DNA of 61,408 bases from Chalciporus piperatus (lineage: Eukaryota; Basidiomycota; Agaricomycetes; Boletales; Boletaceae). The DNA lies in contig JBBPTG010000149.1 of NCBI GenBank assembly GCA_038093975.1, forward strand, positions 1 to 61,408. The letters run 5' to 3'. A model generated the notes under the pieces. It ran no database searches. It saw nothing but the letters and a program-made list of their open reading frames with translations, and had not been told where the DNA came from. A program made the position numbers and the translations under genes. Of the stretch, positions 46,081 to 55,867 are shown in pieces; positions within the stretch are counted from its first letter, which is position 1; each line of letters starts with the position of its first letter.

Positions 46081-47900
46081 CCCGTGATAGGAGCTTTGGT
46101 TACATCTCTGATACACGTCCATACCCACCTCCCATCTGATGCACGAAAAGCTGTTCGTCTGACCCACTCGCCTGACTGACTGACTTGTCTGATTGACTTG
46201 TCTGACTGACTGGCCTGGCCTCCCCGATTGCCACGCTACCACCACACCGTAAGTCCACATTAAAACCAAGCAAAACCACTGGTGCTGCCATCACCTACCC
46301 AAAGCTGCATTTCGAGGGTATAACTCGCCGTTCCTCCAGGTTGTTTGCGATTTCAATGTTGACCTCATCGACATATATGGTAATTGGTGGCTCTTAATGC
46401 CGTTACGTAACATTACTGCCGGCGTCACCAAGGTCCCAAGTCGTAGCTAGCTTTGCATCTTGTAAACGTTGGCTATTCCACCTGGGTTTCGTTTTGATTT
46501 TGAATTGTGTCAATCTCAACAGGGCATTAAGTCTTTATGAATTCATAACGTATAAAGTCTAAATAAGCGATGTCACAGTTGCCATCGTGTACACGCCTAA
46601 AGTAAGCTGACGTCCCACGGACGCTAAAATTGGTTTATGTCGGGCTGATGTCAGTTGGCGGTGTGGCTGAGCATTTCCGGCAATTGCTTGGTGAGCGACC
46701 CGCCAAATGTGGACATTACCACTTGCTGCACGAAATCTATTCGTTTCGCGCTATCGTTAGTTGGCTATCTAGTCGAACGTCGCATTTATGTTTCAAGCCC
46801 TGTGTCGACAACCTCAACCTCGACATCCACTAGCTATCCAGCAGACATCCGAGGGACACCAGGTTTTTATACAATTTCACGGCAACAAATGTATTTATAT
46901 TCGCTCGAACAGTAGCACAGGGACAGTGAGGGAATGGCTTAACATCAAAATGGATTGAATTACTATACTATGGATACACAGTACTGTAGATTGAATATAC
47001 GGGTAGAGACGAGCCAACAGTGTGTACATAAGTGAGAGCCAAGGCTGGGAGAGCCTGTGGGCCTCGTCAGTGAGGGCGGTTGAGTAGAGTTGCGGGACGC
47101 GGCTGTGAGGTGGTGCCGTGGTCGCGCTCGTGTTGGCAGAGTGCTCCGGGCTCACAGGACTTGCTCGGACCAAACCTGGGTGCATAGTCAATGACTTGCA
47201 GGGCTAAAGAGTGGTAAGGAGAAAGAGGCAGAGAACGGTTGAGTTTCAATTTGCCGCGCAAGTGTAATCAACCGCCATCACGTGATTTCACTCACAAAAT
47301 TTCGTTCAACTCCCGATGCATTAAGGAATTGTTGGCTACACTTGATTAGTCTAACCTACCATTATTAATACATTTTCTTACGAACACTTCTATAGCACCA
47401 TAGATTAAATTTGTCCGCATTTTCAGTGATTGGGACCACCTGGTGGTTTGGGGAAAAAAGGACATTACTTCCCTTTCGTCTGTGCTCGAGGAAATAACTC
47501 ATGCTACTACTTACTTGGTTTGGATGCTCGAACCATGTTTGCCAGACAGTGAGGTCATGTTAGCTAGACATCTTACTTGGTATGGCAGTACAGTATACAG
47601 TCACACATTTGCCTGATGCTCGGAGTGCGACGTTGTCCGGTTGTCAATCAAACGATCCCTGGACCTTCTCCAGACATCCAGTGGACATCCAAGGATTTAT
47701 GTCACACTGATATGTCACACCTGCCGTACCGCGGACAGTGGCCAAATCACTCCAAGCATGTCACACTTATCTTCATACAATATCCAAAATATATTGTGCT
47801 AACCATTTCCGTCAATCGTCTGCCCCCGGAAAACTTGATTTGGGCGTGTACGGATCGAGATCATGTGTTTACGTCATACCTTGTCTCATCCAACCTGATC
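46081..47900. other. Non-coding stretch after the PIF1 gene
   Basis: No gene supported. A (CTGACTGACTTGT)n-like run lies at 46165-46225. Short ORFs do not resemble proteins. Confidence 0.5.
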
Positions 47901-47909
47901 CCGAACCCC

Positions 47910-48330
47910 GAACCCAGTAGAGCCACCAATTTGTCTCACGACGGGGTCTGCTCCGTCGTTTACCTTTAGCTTCATCGTACGCTACATCCTCGTGTCTTCA
48001 CCTTGAACTTGAACTCCAACTCCACCGGTAGAGCCACTACGTCGTCCCACGACGTAGTCTGCTCCTTCGTTTGCTGTTGTCCTCATCGTACACTATATCC
48101 CCGTATCTTCGCCTTGAAATCGAACCCCAACCCCACTAGTAGAGCCACTACGTCGTCCCACAGCGTGGTCTGCATTCTTGTTCAAGCCAGCTTCGTCTCA
48201 CACCGCATCTCTGGACGTTAACCCCTCCATAGACAACCTATCACCCACTCGAACTCGAACCCCGACCCCATTAGTGGAGCCACTGCGTTGTTCCACGACG
48301 CAGTCTGCACCCTCATCAACTTACACCACA
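47910..48330. repeat. Minisatellite with ACTACGTCGT hairpins, four units
   Basis: Units of about 105-125 bp carry TAGAGCCACTACGTCGT-CCC-ACGACGTAGTCTGC, at about 47920 (diverged), 48030, 48140 and 48275, followed by CTTGAA(A)TCGAACCCCAACCCC blocks. The 10-bp arms are perfect at about 48033-48055. The last unit has ACTGCGT...ACGCAGT, a compensated change. Confidence 0.75.
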
Positions 48331-48515
48331 GCGGTGCCGGTACCTTGGTCTCTCAAGGACCGCCTACCTAGTTGGCCCACCCTTGCCTACAACGGTGGTA
48401 CAGAGTGATTACAGCCACACGCTGCGGTAAGGACGTTTACATCTAAATCAACTCCATACTCTAACATCCTACGAACTCCCTCTCAGCGCTTTTTTAAAAA
48501 TTGCATCCCAGCACC

Positions 48516-50520
48516 ATGACGAAACGAAAGGCGGACATGTCCCAAGAGCAGGTACATGTGGCCGCCTTGCTCGCCATGATACGATCGTAGCGCTAACGCT
48601 AACCCCAACCCTGACAGCATGAGAGTGTCAAGCGGAGGAACACCGAGTTGCAAAAAAAGAGGCGTATGGCTATGTAAGTAGCGACCTTCCTCCGGAGATA
48701 CAAGTTGGACATCCTCTACATTACAGGACAGAGGGGGACAAAGCAGTGCTGAAGCAACGAAATAGGGAGGCGCAGCAAAGGAGGAGGTGGGTTTACTCAT
48801 GCCCCATGCACCACGGGGGATAACGTTTTGTTTAGAGAAAAACTCCGCGATGCAGCTGGCCAAGGTGATGCTGCGGCAGGTCCCTCCACGTCGGAGCAGC
48901 ATGGCTCGATACGGGGTTTATCTCCACTCACCCCACCACCCGCCACACCCCCTCCGGAGGATGACCTGATGGATCTGGTAACTGGGGTAGCTGGGATTCA
49001 GGTCGAGGCAGACTCTCCGAAAATGCGATGGACCAGTGGCCAACAAACCGTTCTTCCTACCATCCGGGTTCGCGGAAACAACTCGATCACCAACGTGCTA
49101 CAAAGGGACATGCAGTACGTTGAGGAGCTAGCTGCCTGCCCAGAGTCCCTTCCCTCAAGTAGTTTCGTGGTGTACCTCTCACCCCATCAAGATTACGGTC
49201 AGGTTTTGCTCGCAGCGCGTGAGGCACTTTCGGAAAACAAACCCGTGGTTATACGGAAATTTGTCAATGTCAACGGCTTCGAGTTCACGGAGGAGGGGAT
49301 GTACCGCGAGTTTTTGTCTACACCGAAGCTACGCTTGAACGCCCACGGTATGTCCTGATGAAACATGCTCCCAACTGGCCCATGATCGTTGAATAACCCT
49401 GTCTCTCCTGGATAGATATGGTGGAGCGCGCTGCAAACTTTGATAACCCGTACAAGGAAACTACTTTGGGGGAGTTCTTGAGGGGGGTTAACGATCCGAA
49501 ACAGATGAGGGTGACGTTGGATTTCGCCCTCGCGCAGCTGGCAGCGCCATCTCCATTCGAGTAAGATCTTTGGACTGTCTACCCTTAGCATGCTAACGCA
49601 CGACCAGGAAGCTAGATGATGGACTCTGTGTTGGGTGGAACCAAACCCAACTAGAGGCATCCGTGAGCGATAAGCTCGTGCCAGGGGATGCTTGGACCAT
49701 GCGCTCGTGGGGAGTTGCTCACCATGCAGGGGTTCTCACATATCCCCACCATGATGCCGAGGGTGCCGGAACATACGTCGTCCCTTTGTCAGGGGTGAAA
49801 AACTGGACTCTTATCTTCCCGAGGGACGGAGCTGTTGACAGAAAAACGTTGCCAAAGTTTCTAGAGTCCCTCACTGACCCTGATGAACTTCCCTCCAAGT
49901 TTTTTGACCGTGTTCGCTTTGAAACGGTCCACATGTATGCTGGAGATTTGATGTATGTGCCCCACGTATCATATTCAAGGCTGTATTGACATCTCAACTG
50001 TAGAATCATGCCCCCCGGGCAGCTGCATACGGTGTACACCCCCATAGCTGGCTTTTGCAGGGGTGGTAACTACTTCAACCTGGACACCATGCATTTAACC
50101 GAGCTGTCTAGATTCGTGGACCACACCAAGGGAAATCTCGTTACGAACCAGGTGCACCATGGAACGTTGGAAACACTCTGTCGTATCGTCCTCAGTTTGC
50201 CCGGCCTTCCTAAAGCACGAAGTAAGTCCTGGTATCAACCCCTCCATGAGAGTCTAAGGTGTTTCCTAGAGCTATACAGGCGTTCTTTGATATGCCTTTG
50301 TGGCATGGTGCTCCACCATAAGCAATACACGGCACAGGATGGGAGTGACAGAGAATTGGAGACCCTCGAGAGGGCTAAGAAAATCTCCAAGGCGATCTTA
50401 GAGTTTTTCTCTATTTCTGGCTATCGTGCCTACGCGCGATTTTTATCGGACCCACTACAGGATCAAATTGCCAAAGGTGCGGAGGTCAACGTATCGGAGG
50501 TTCTAAAGGATTTTCAATAG
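48516..50520 (+). CDS. JmjC-domain 2-oxoglutarate/Fe(II) oxygenase
   Basis: Seven exons (48516-48551, 48618-48673, 48727-48786, 48836-49347, 49416-49560, 49608-49952, 50004-50520) give about 556 aa. The N-terminus is basic and helical (KRRNTELQKKRRM, LKQRNREAQQRRR). The catalytic core has SWGVAHHAGVLTYPHHDAEG with HxD at 49747 and 49753. GTYVVPLSGVKNWTLIFP, then GDLIIMPPGQLHTVYTP with the distal His at 50026, and GGNYFNLDTMHLTE follow. JmjC proteins mostly demethylate histones or hydroxylate proteins; no PHD or other reader domain is seen here, so the substrate is open. The splices keep the frame and the iron-site residues are complete, so it looks active. It is the second dioxygenase family in this island, after the TET/JBP-like gene. 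Confidence 0.85.
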
Positions 50521-50956
50521 AGATGCGAGTTTACAACAGTAATACCCCATGAGACGCTGTAGCTAACAACCCCCCACTGGGTTCTGTAGCATATGACCCC
50601 TGAAATGGGACCTTGATGTCCGGAACATGAGGAACGGTGCCGAGTCTAGATCGCGGGTAACCATGCTGGAGCCTCGTCACATCGCCAAAGATAGTAGGAT
50701 GGAAGCAGGAGTGAAACGGGCGTTTTTGTTGGTTGCATTTCGATTCCATGGGTGGCCGCCACTCTCAGACTTTTGATTTGGGTACTATCTGGCGTCAGTC
50801 AGGATGTCAGTCTGGTTTCGAAATATGTTCAGTCTGGAGCAGCGCAGTCTGCCAGCTTCGTAAACAAGATACCTGAAACGTGCTCCCGAGAGGTGGTAGG
50901 CTCCGTTCGATCCACGAGAAAGACCTGTTGCTGACGTCTGAGCAACTCTGGATTAG

Positions 50957-52090
50957 TATGGACCGTGCTTTTTTCACCCATGGTGGTCCCCGCCACTCTC
51001 AATTTTTTGCAGGATGGCCCGGTGTTTGTCCAGCCCCGACTCATTTCCGAGTACCAGGATACCAAGGGTGGCGACCCCGTGGCTGAATCAAGCCCACTCT
51101 GGGGTTATTCCATCGCCCTTGTCATGTTCGTCGCGTGTTTGGCCCAAACGACCTTTCTTCGCCTGGTAACATGCATGTCACCCTCCGGAGTTCTGAGGCT
51201 GAAGCGTATCGGTGTCTGCAGTTCTTCCAGGTTTGCTTCGAAACCCGAATGCGTGTGCCTCTCGAGATGTCGTCCACTTGATGTCGGTCGATGCGACAAG
51301 GCTGCAGATTACTGCCTGCAGCTACGGATTGATCGCGATTTCGGGTCCGTATACCAGGTGTGTGACCTGTCGCTTTATGGGAATGACCGCTGACTCTCGG
51401 ACGTCGTGATTAGATTACCCTGGCTTCATCTCCTTTACAACCTTCTCGGTTGGTCCGCATTCGTTCGAGTCGCGCTCATGATCTTCTCGATATCCTTGAA
51501 CACGTCCATTACACGAATTATCAAGACGATGCAGGAACAACGAATGAAGAGTTGGGATTCACGGACCGGGCTCATGAATGAGCTTCTTGTCAAGGTCCAA
51601 TATGTACTCACGCTCTTCCAGCATCACGGCTATGAACTCGACTCTTTGGGGCGGTATATATACGAGTTCTGGGGATTGCTCTAAACGAATCACAGCCGTC
51701 GTCGTGTCTAGCTCTTTCCCAGCTGCTTCGCTGTTTTCTACATGCCCTCCTACTGCCGATGTGATCCTCCCAGCTCTAGTCTCCCAAACCCAGACTCTCG
51801 ATGAGCAGAAGAGAGTCGTTCTTGCTCTATCGAGAGTCTGCTTCTGATGGCGACACCTTTACCGTAGTGCACCAATTCGGCGTTAACCGTGACGTGCCAG
51901 ACAGCGGCAACGACGATTTCTCCTCGCCGAGGGTCCGGCACGTCAGCTTTACAACACCGATAGTCCGCACGACTCATGCCTTGTCAACTCCCCCTTGCGA
52001 TGGTATGATTTTTTTTTGTTTCAATCATCCGATGCTCCACACAGTTCAGTTTGGTGACATCCAATATCATCGAGGCGTTCTTTTGGTCGT
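50957..52090 (+). pseudogene. ABCC-type (MRP/YCF1-like) ABC transporter, frameshifted fragment
   Basis: Membrane-domain pieces appear in order in different plus frames: RLISEYQDTKGGDPVAESS with PLWGYSIALVMFVACLAQTTF (50990-51155), LMSVDATRLQ and YGLIAISGP (51278-51352), and YNLLGWSAFVRVALMIFSI with KTMQEQRMKSWDSRTGLMNELL (51428-51595). ADVILPA (about 51760) and SLVTSNIIEAF (about 52045) come last. These are the first transmembrane domain of fungal ABCC transporters. The nucleotide-binding domains are absent, at least four frame changes are needed, and the usual KLYAWE helix after the ELL block is lost. A host gene fragment in decay. Confidence 0.8.
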
Positions 52091-52644
52091 CGGGTTTATT
52101 TCCCCCCCCCCCCTTCCTTTTGGCGGCCATCCCGCTGATGTGGTCCCAATCTCGAGTGAGTGCGTATGCCTCCTCAATTATCCCCCATTCGCCCTTCTCT
52201 CTGATGACTGGTCTACGTATTTTACAGGTACTACCTCTCGACGTCTTGCGAACTGAAGCACCTCGACGCCATCTCCAAACCCCCCATCTTCGCTTCAGGC
52301 TGGTTCTCTGAATCTCTCGCTGGTCTCGCCACCATCCGGGGATCTTCACCGCTCAGAAACGCGCGTCAAATCGATCAAAGCCAGATGTGTTATCTCCCGA
52401 GTACGTCCGCCAACCATTGGCCTGCCATTCGACTCGAGTTCGTCGGGGCTGTGGTTATCTCGTTACAGCGGGATTGGTGGCTATGCCTGGTTAGTTTTTT
52501 TTGGTACTGCATCGGGCGTCGTCGGTTGCGGTGGCTATGTAGTGGCTATGAGTATTGTCCATAAATGGGTCATTTGCTGACGTAAAGCTAGCGGTCTTGC
52601 AGTGGACCAGGCCACAGCTGGCACTCTACGTCGTGCATCTGCCT
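52091..52644. other. Non-coding stretch
   Basis: Nothing recognised beyond the end of the transporter relic. Poly-C runs near 52097 and 52669. Confidence 0.4.
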
Positions 52645-52665
52645 CGCAAACGTATCGCGTTTGTG
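52645..52665. promoter_or_regulatory. Third copy of the CGCAAACG palindrome
   Basis: CGCAAACG-TATCG-CGTTTGTG with one mismatch, preceded by GCATCTGCCT as near 43845, and followed by ACGC. It lies about 20 bp upstream of the ATG at 52686. Confidence 0.5.
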
Positions 52666-52685
52666 ACGCCCCCCCCCCCCTCAGA

Positions 52686-53362
52686 ATGTCTTCCAACCAC
52701 AACGAATTCCTTGGGGAGAACCATGCTTCGCAACTCGCGGCCACCGACAGGAAACTGGCCATCAAAGAGCTTATTGCCGCTCAGGATGCCCTTGTGGAAT
52801 GTGCGCTTCAACGCTCTCACGGCCGATGGGATCCAGATGGTGAGGAGGTGTTTAGGAAGCGCTGGGTGAATGAGTGGAGAACCAAGCAGGTCGGTGTGGT
52901 CTATCTTTTTGTGGAGTGTGCAGGGATGCCAATTCCTGGTGAAGCTCAGATTCCTGGCAGCCGAGGAGCAGGTCAATTCGTTCAAGTTGGCCATGCCCAA
53001 AATATTATCGGATGCAGAGGTTGACTACCTTAGCTGGTCCGCGACCATGGGCCCAGAGACGTTCAACCACCTGCCACACATCGTGATACCTCGGCGCAAA
53101 GTAAGAATTTCGGCCCATTCTAAACCTCGTAGGTTGACGGTAGACGTTGCAGCCCGGGCTACCTCCTGTCCTAGCTGTCAGATCTGCTTTGCAACAGCTA
53201 CGTCAGGAACAGGCTTCCTCCAGCTTGAACGAGTCCGCCGACGAGATGGGGGACGAGGACGACGAGATGGAGGACGATGGCGATGACGATGACGATGACG
53301 ATGACGACGAGGACCTCGATGAGTTGATGGAGGAGCTAGACCTCGGCGTTGGGGGTGCATAG
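52686..53362 (+). CDS. Small acidic-tailed protein, unknown function
   Basis: Three exons (52686-52889, 52924-53100, 53153-53362), all joining in phase, give 196 aa. It is helical at the N-terminus (ATDRKLAIKELIAAQDAL) and ends with a strongly acidic tail (a run of nine Asp, then EDLDELMEELDLG). No domain recognised; no membrane segment or signal. Clean phase-0 splices and lack of stops support a real gene. The acidic tail would fit a chromatin- or histone-associated role, but that is only a guess. It carries the CGCAAACG palindrome in its promoter, like the PIF1 gene. Confidence 0.55.
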
Positions 53363-53930
53363 ATTTTCCGTGGCTGCCATCTGCTCTCAGGTACGCATCT
53401 GTCAGTTTCATCAACATCACATGTCCGTTTGAATTCTTTTCTCGGGATAGGTTACTAACCTCCTCTCGTGAACGTCGGTATTTACACAACGTATACGTAC
53501 GATAATCTTCCTGTAGACTGGGTTGCGACGTTACAATATTGTGCGGTCTCCAAACTATACTAAGCCTCTTTCTTTTCTTTATGGCTCTCCTCTCTTTCTT
53601 CCTGTTTCGTACACCTGGTCCATTGCGGCGACGCGAACGTCGCCCAGTTTTCCTGTCTCTTACTCCTATCGTTCACGTTTACTATACACTATACAAGTCT
53701 CGTTTGTACATGTGCATCGTTTTCTTTCGCCACCCACGTCAGTGATGTCTTCCTTTTACTCTCGTGATGTGTCACCGCTGATGGAACTATATAAGATCCG
53801 ATAATTTCCTGTTCCCTTCGTCTTCCACTTTGACTATCTCATTCCATCCGGTATGTTGTCTCACCTCTACTTCGCATCTAACTGGTCCGGTACAGGTCTT
53901 ACTCTCGTCAACACTGTTACCATCGTCAAG
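53363..53930. other. Upstream region of the 53.9-kb gene
   Basis: T/C-rich, no gene supported; TATATAAG at 53787-53794 could be a TATA-type element. Confidence 0.4.
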
Positions 53931-54750
53931 ATGTCCACACAGCAGCAGCATCCTCTCCAGTTGCCATCACCTCCACCGTCTTCCCCGATTAATACTCCAG
54001 TTAATGTCTCACTCGACGACGACCTCTCCAACTCGTTTTATACCTTCATCGTCCTTCCCTTGAACCTTCCGCAGCTCACTCTCGAGCATAGCTCGCTCGG
54101 ATTCAATGTCCTTGACGCGCTTCATCAACTCCGGAGTCAGTGCATAGTGTGCCTCTTCCTGGGCGAACAGCGCCCTATCCGCGTCGTCCTGACTCATCCG
54201 CGGGGAGGGGTCTGGGAAGAATTCGACTCACACACTTGCGAACCAGAGCGTTGCCCATGGCGGCTCATCCATTCATCCAGCTTGTTTCGATCCTTTTCGT
54301 GTAACCTTTACGCATCTTTACATCGAAATGGTTCTGGTGGTGGGAAGTGGTCTGTATGCGTCAGTTGCGGCGTGCCTTGGGGCTATGGCGATCGTCATGA
54401 GGTTTGTGGCGTTAGGACGCTGTTCGCTCTGGCTTTCCTCCTCTGGGTGGATAGGCCGACTCGGGATTGCGTTTTTTCGTACTTATTTTCCCAGACGTCT
54501 ATCTCCATCCCTGGCCTGGTATCGCTCGAAGATTATGCTGAATGGTTGGGATCCTCGATTTCTTCGCTCCCGAGCCTCAATCACATCCATCTCGTCGTTG
54601 TCGCCTATAGCACCCTAAGGCGTGCTCGAGTCTTAACTCGGTATGTTGCCATTGTGTATATCTAGGCCCTATTGCTGATCGTTTTCTCTTAGTCCTGAGC
54701 GTCCACATGTCGAGGATGTTGTCGTCTATGCCATCAAAAGACTCGTCTGA
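53931..54750 (+). CDS. Free-standing helicase-type Cys-rich domain protein, copy 3
   Basis: Two exons (53931-54640, 54693-54750) give 255 aa. A Gln/Pro-rich N-terminus, then LPQLTLEHSSLGFNVLDAL, CIVCLFLGEQRP, ERCPWRLIHSSS, WSVCVSCGVPW, FALAFLLWVDRPTRDCVFSY, DYAEWLGSS and SLNHIHLVVVAY. The Arg-splitting intron and the tail PERPHVEDVVVYAIKRLV match copy 1 almost residue for residue. It is clearly closer to copy 1 than to copy 2, despite lying 16 kb away. ATG 53931 aligns with the start of copy 1 (MSTQQ / MSTHL). No break. Confidence 0.75.
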
Positions 54751-55088
54751 TCATGAGCAGATGCATTCTTAGAATGGTTCGCAAATTATAGTGACATTCC
54801 GACCGTATAAAGTATCAGAGAATTAGAGTTAGACACTTGGTCGCCGTCTGTACTGTTTATACTTACATATGCTGTCATGATGCTACTACATCCGGCCTCT
54901 TCAACGGATTCCCGCAAAGTCACACTTCAAGTAATACGAGCAATGCCTATTCCCATTGGTCCAGGTATATTTGTCAACAATCTAGACGCTTCTTTTACTA
55001 CGTGTGCTGATAATCGGTTTTGTAATGACGATCAACTATTTAGATCGCTCTCACCCTCTGCGAGCCTTTCTCTTCAGTCCAACTTCAA
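54751..55088. other. Spacer between two plus-strand genes
   Basis: A/T-richer than the genes. No coding signal that I trust. Confidence 0.4.
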
Positions 55089-55867
55089 ATGGCCGAGCCA
55101 AGTCCCCATCATCTCGTGAGGGTGTTAGCTTCGCGATCGGTGACCACCCACTTTGTGGAGTTCACCGCACGCTCTGAGGTGAGCCCTTTCTACAATGTAT
55201 AAATCCAACTCAACATACGGCCAGAGAATACGCGTGGAGTTCTGTCACCTTCTCGATCCTGATCCAAACCCTGTCCTTGATCCCACTCCCAACCCCGTCC
55301 TTGATCCTGCTCCCAACCCAATCCTCGATCCCGAGCCCCTGCCTCCATCGGATCTATCACATTCGTCCTCGTGTAGCAATCCTGACGGTGACCACCAGGG
55401 CCATGGCTACGATGATATAATGTCTGCCATATATACACCGCAGCACCAAGCCGAGATGGAGGGGCCGGTGAGTTGAATCCAATTCAATCCCATTAGCTGA
55501 CTTAGTCGGATTCACCTCGCAGGGCGCTCCCTTCTATCTTCGAGAGAGCAGGTCTGAACCGGGGCCCTCGTTGAGGCGTTTTACGACACCAGTGAGTAAA
55601 GCCACTGACGTACTGGGTCAGCTTATTAATTTTGTTCCCGTTTTACAGGTTTCCTGTCCACTTCCTACCCCTTCGGCTCCTTTGGGTCGGAGGGTTCGGA
55701 GCTACCCTGAGTATGTGTCACCAAGTTCGCCTTCGATGCGACCGGCGAGGGTCAAGAGGTTAGGTCGTAAATCGGGGGCGGGGACATCTTTTAGAGTAAC
55801 CCCTTCCGAAAAGGCGGACTCCTCGAAAGAGCAGGGTCCCTCGCGACAAGCAGGTCCATCAGCCTAG
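55089..55867 (+). CDS. Small disordered protein with DPxPNPVLDP repeats
   Basis: Four exons (55089-55178, 55225-55467, 55523-55591, 55649-55867), all phase 0, give 206 aa. The start reads MAEPSPHHLVRVLASRS. Exon 2 has five short DP-x-PNP-(V/I)-LDP repeats; the C-terminus is basic and Ser/Pro-rich (RPARVKRLGRKSGAG). No family recognised. Support comes from four in-phase splices with good donors and acceptors. Most likely disordered. Confidence 0.5.
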
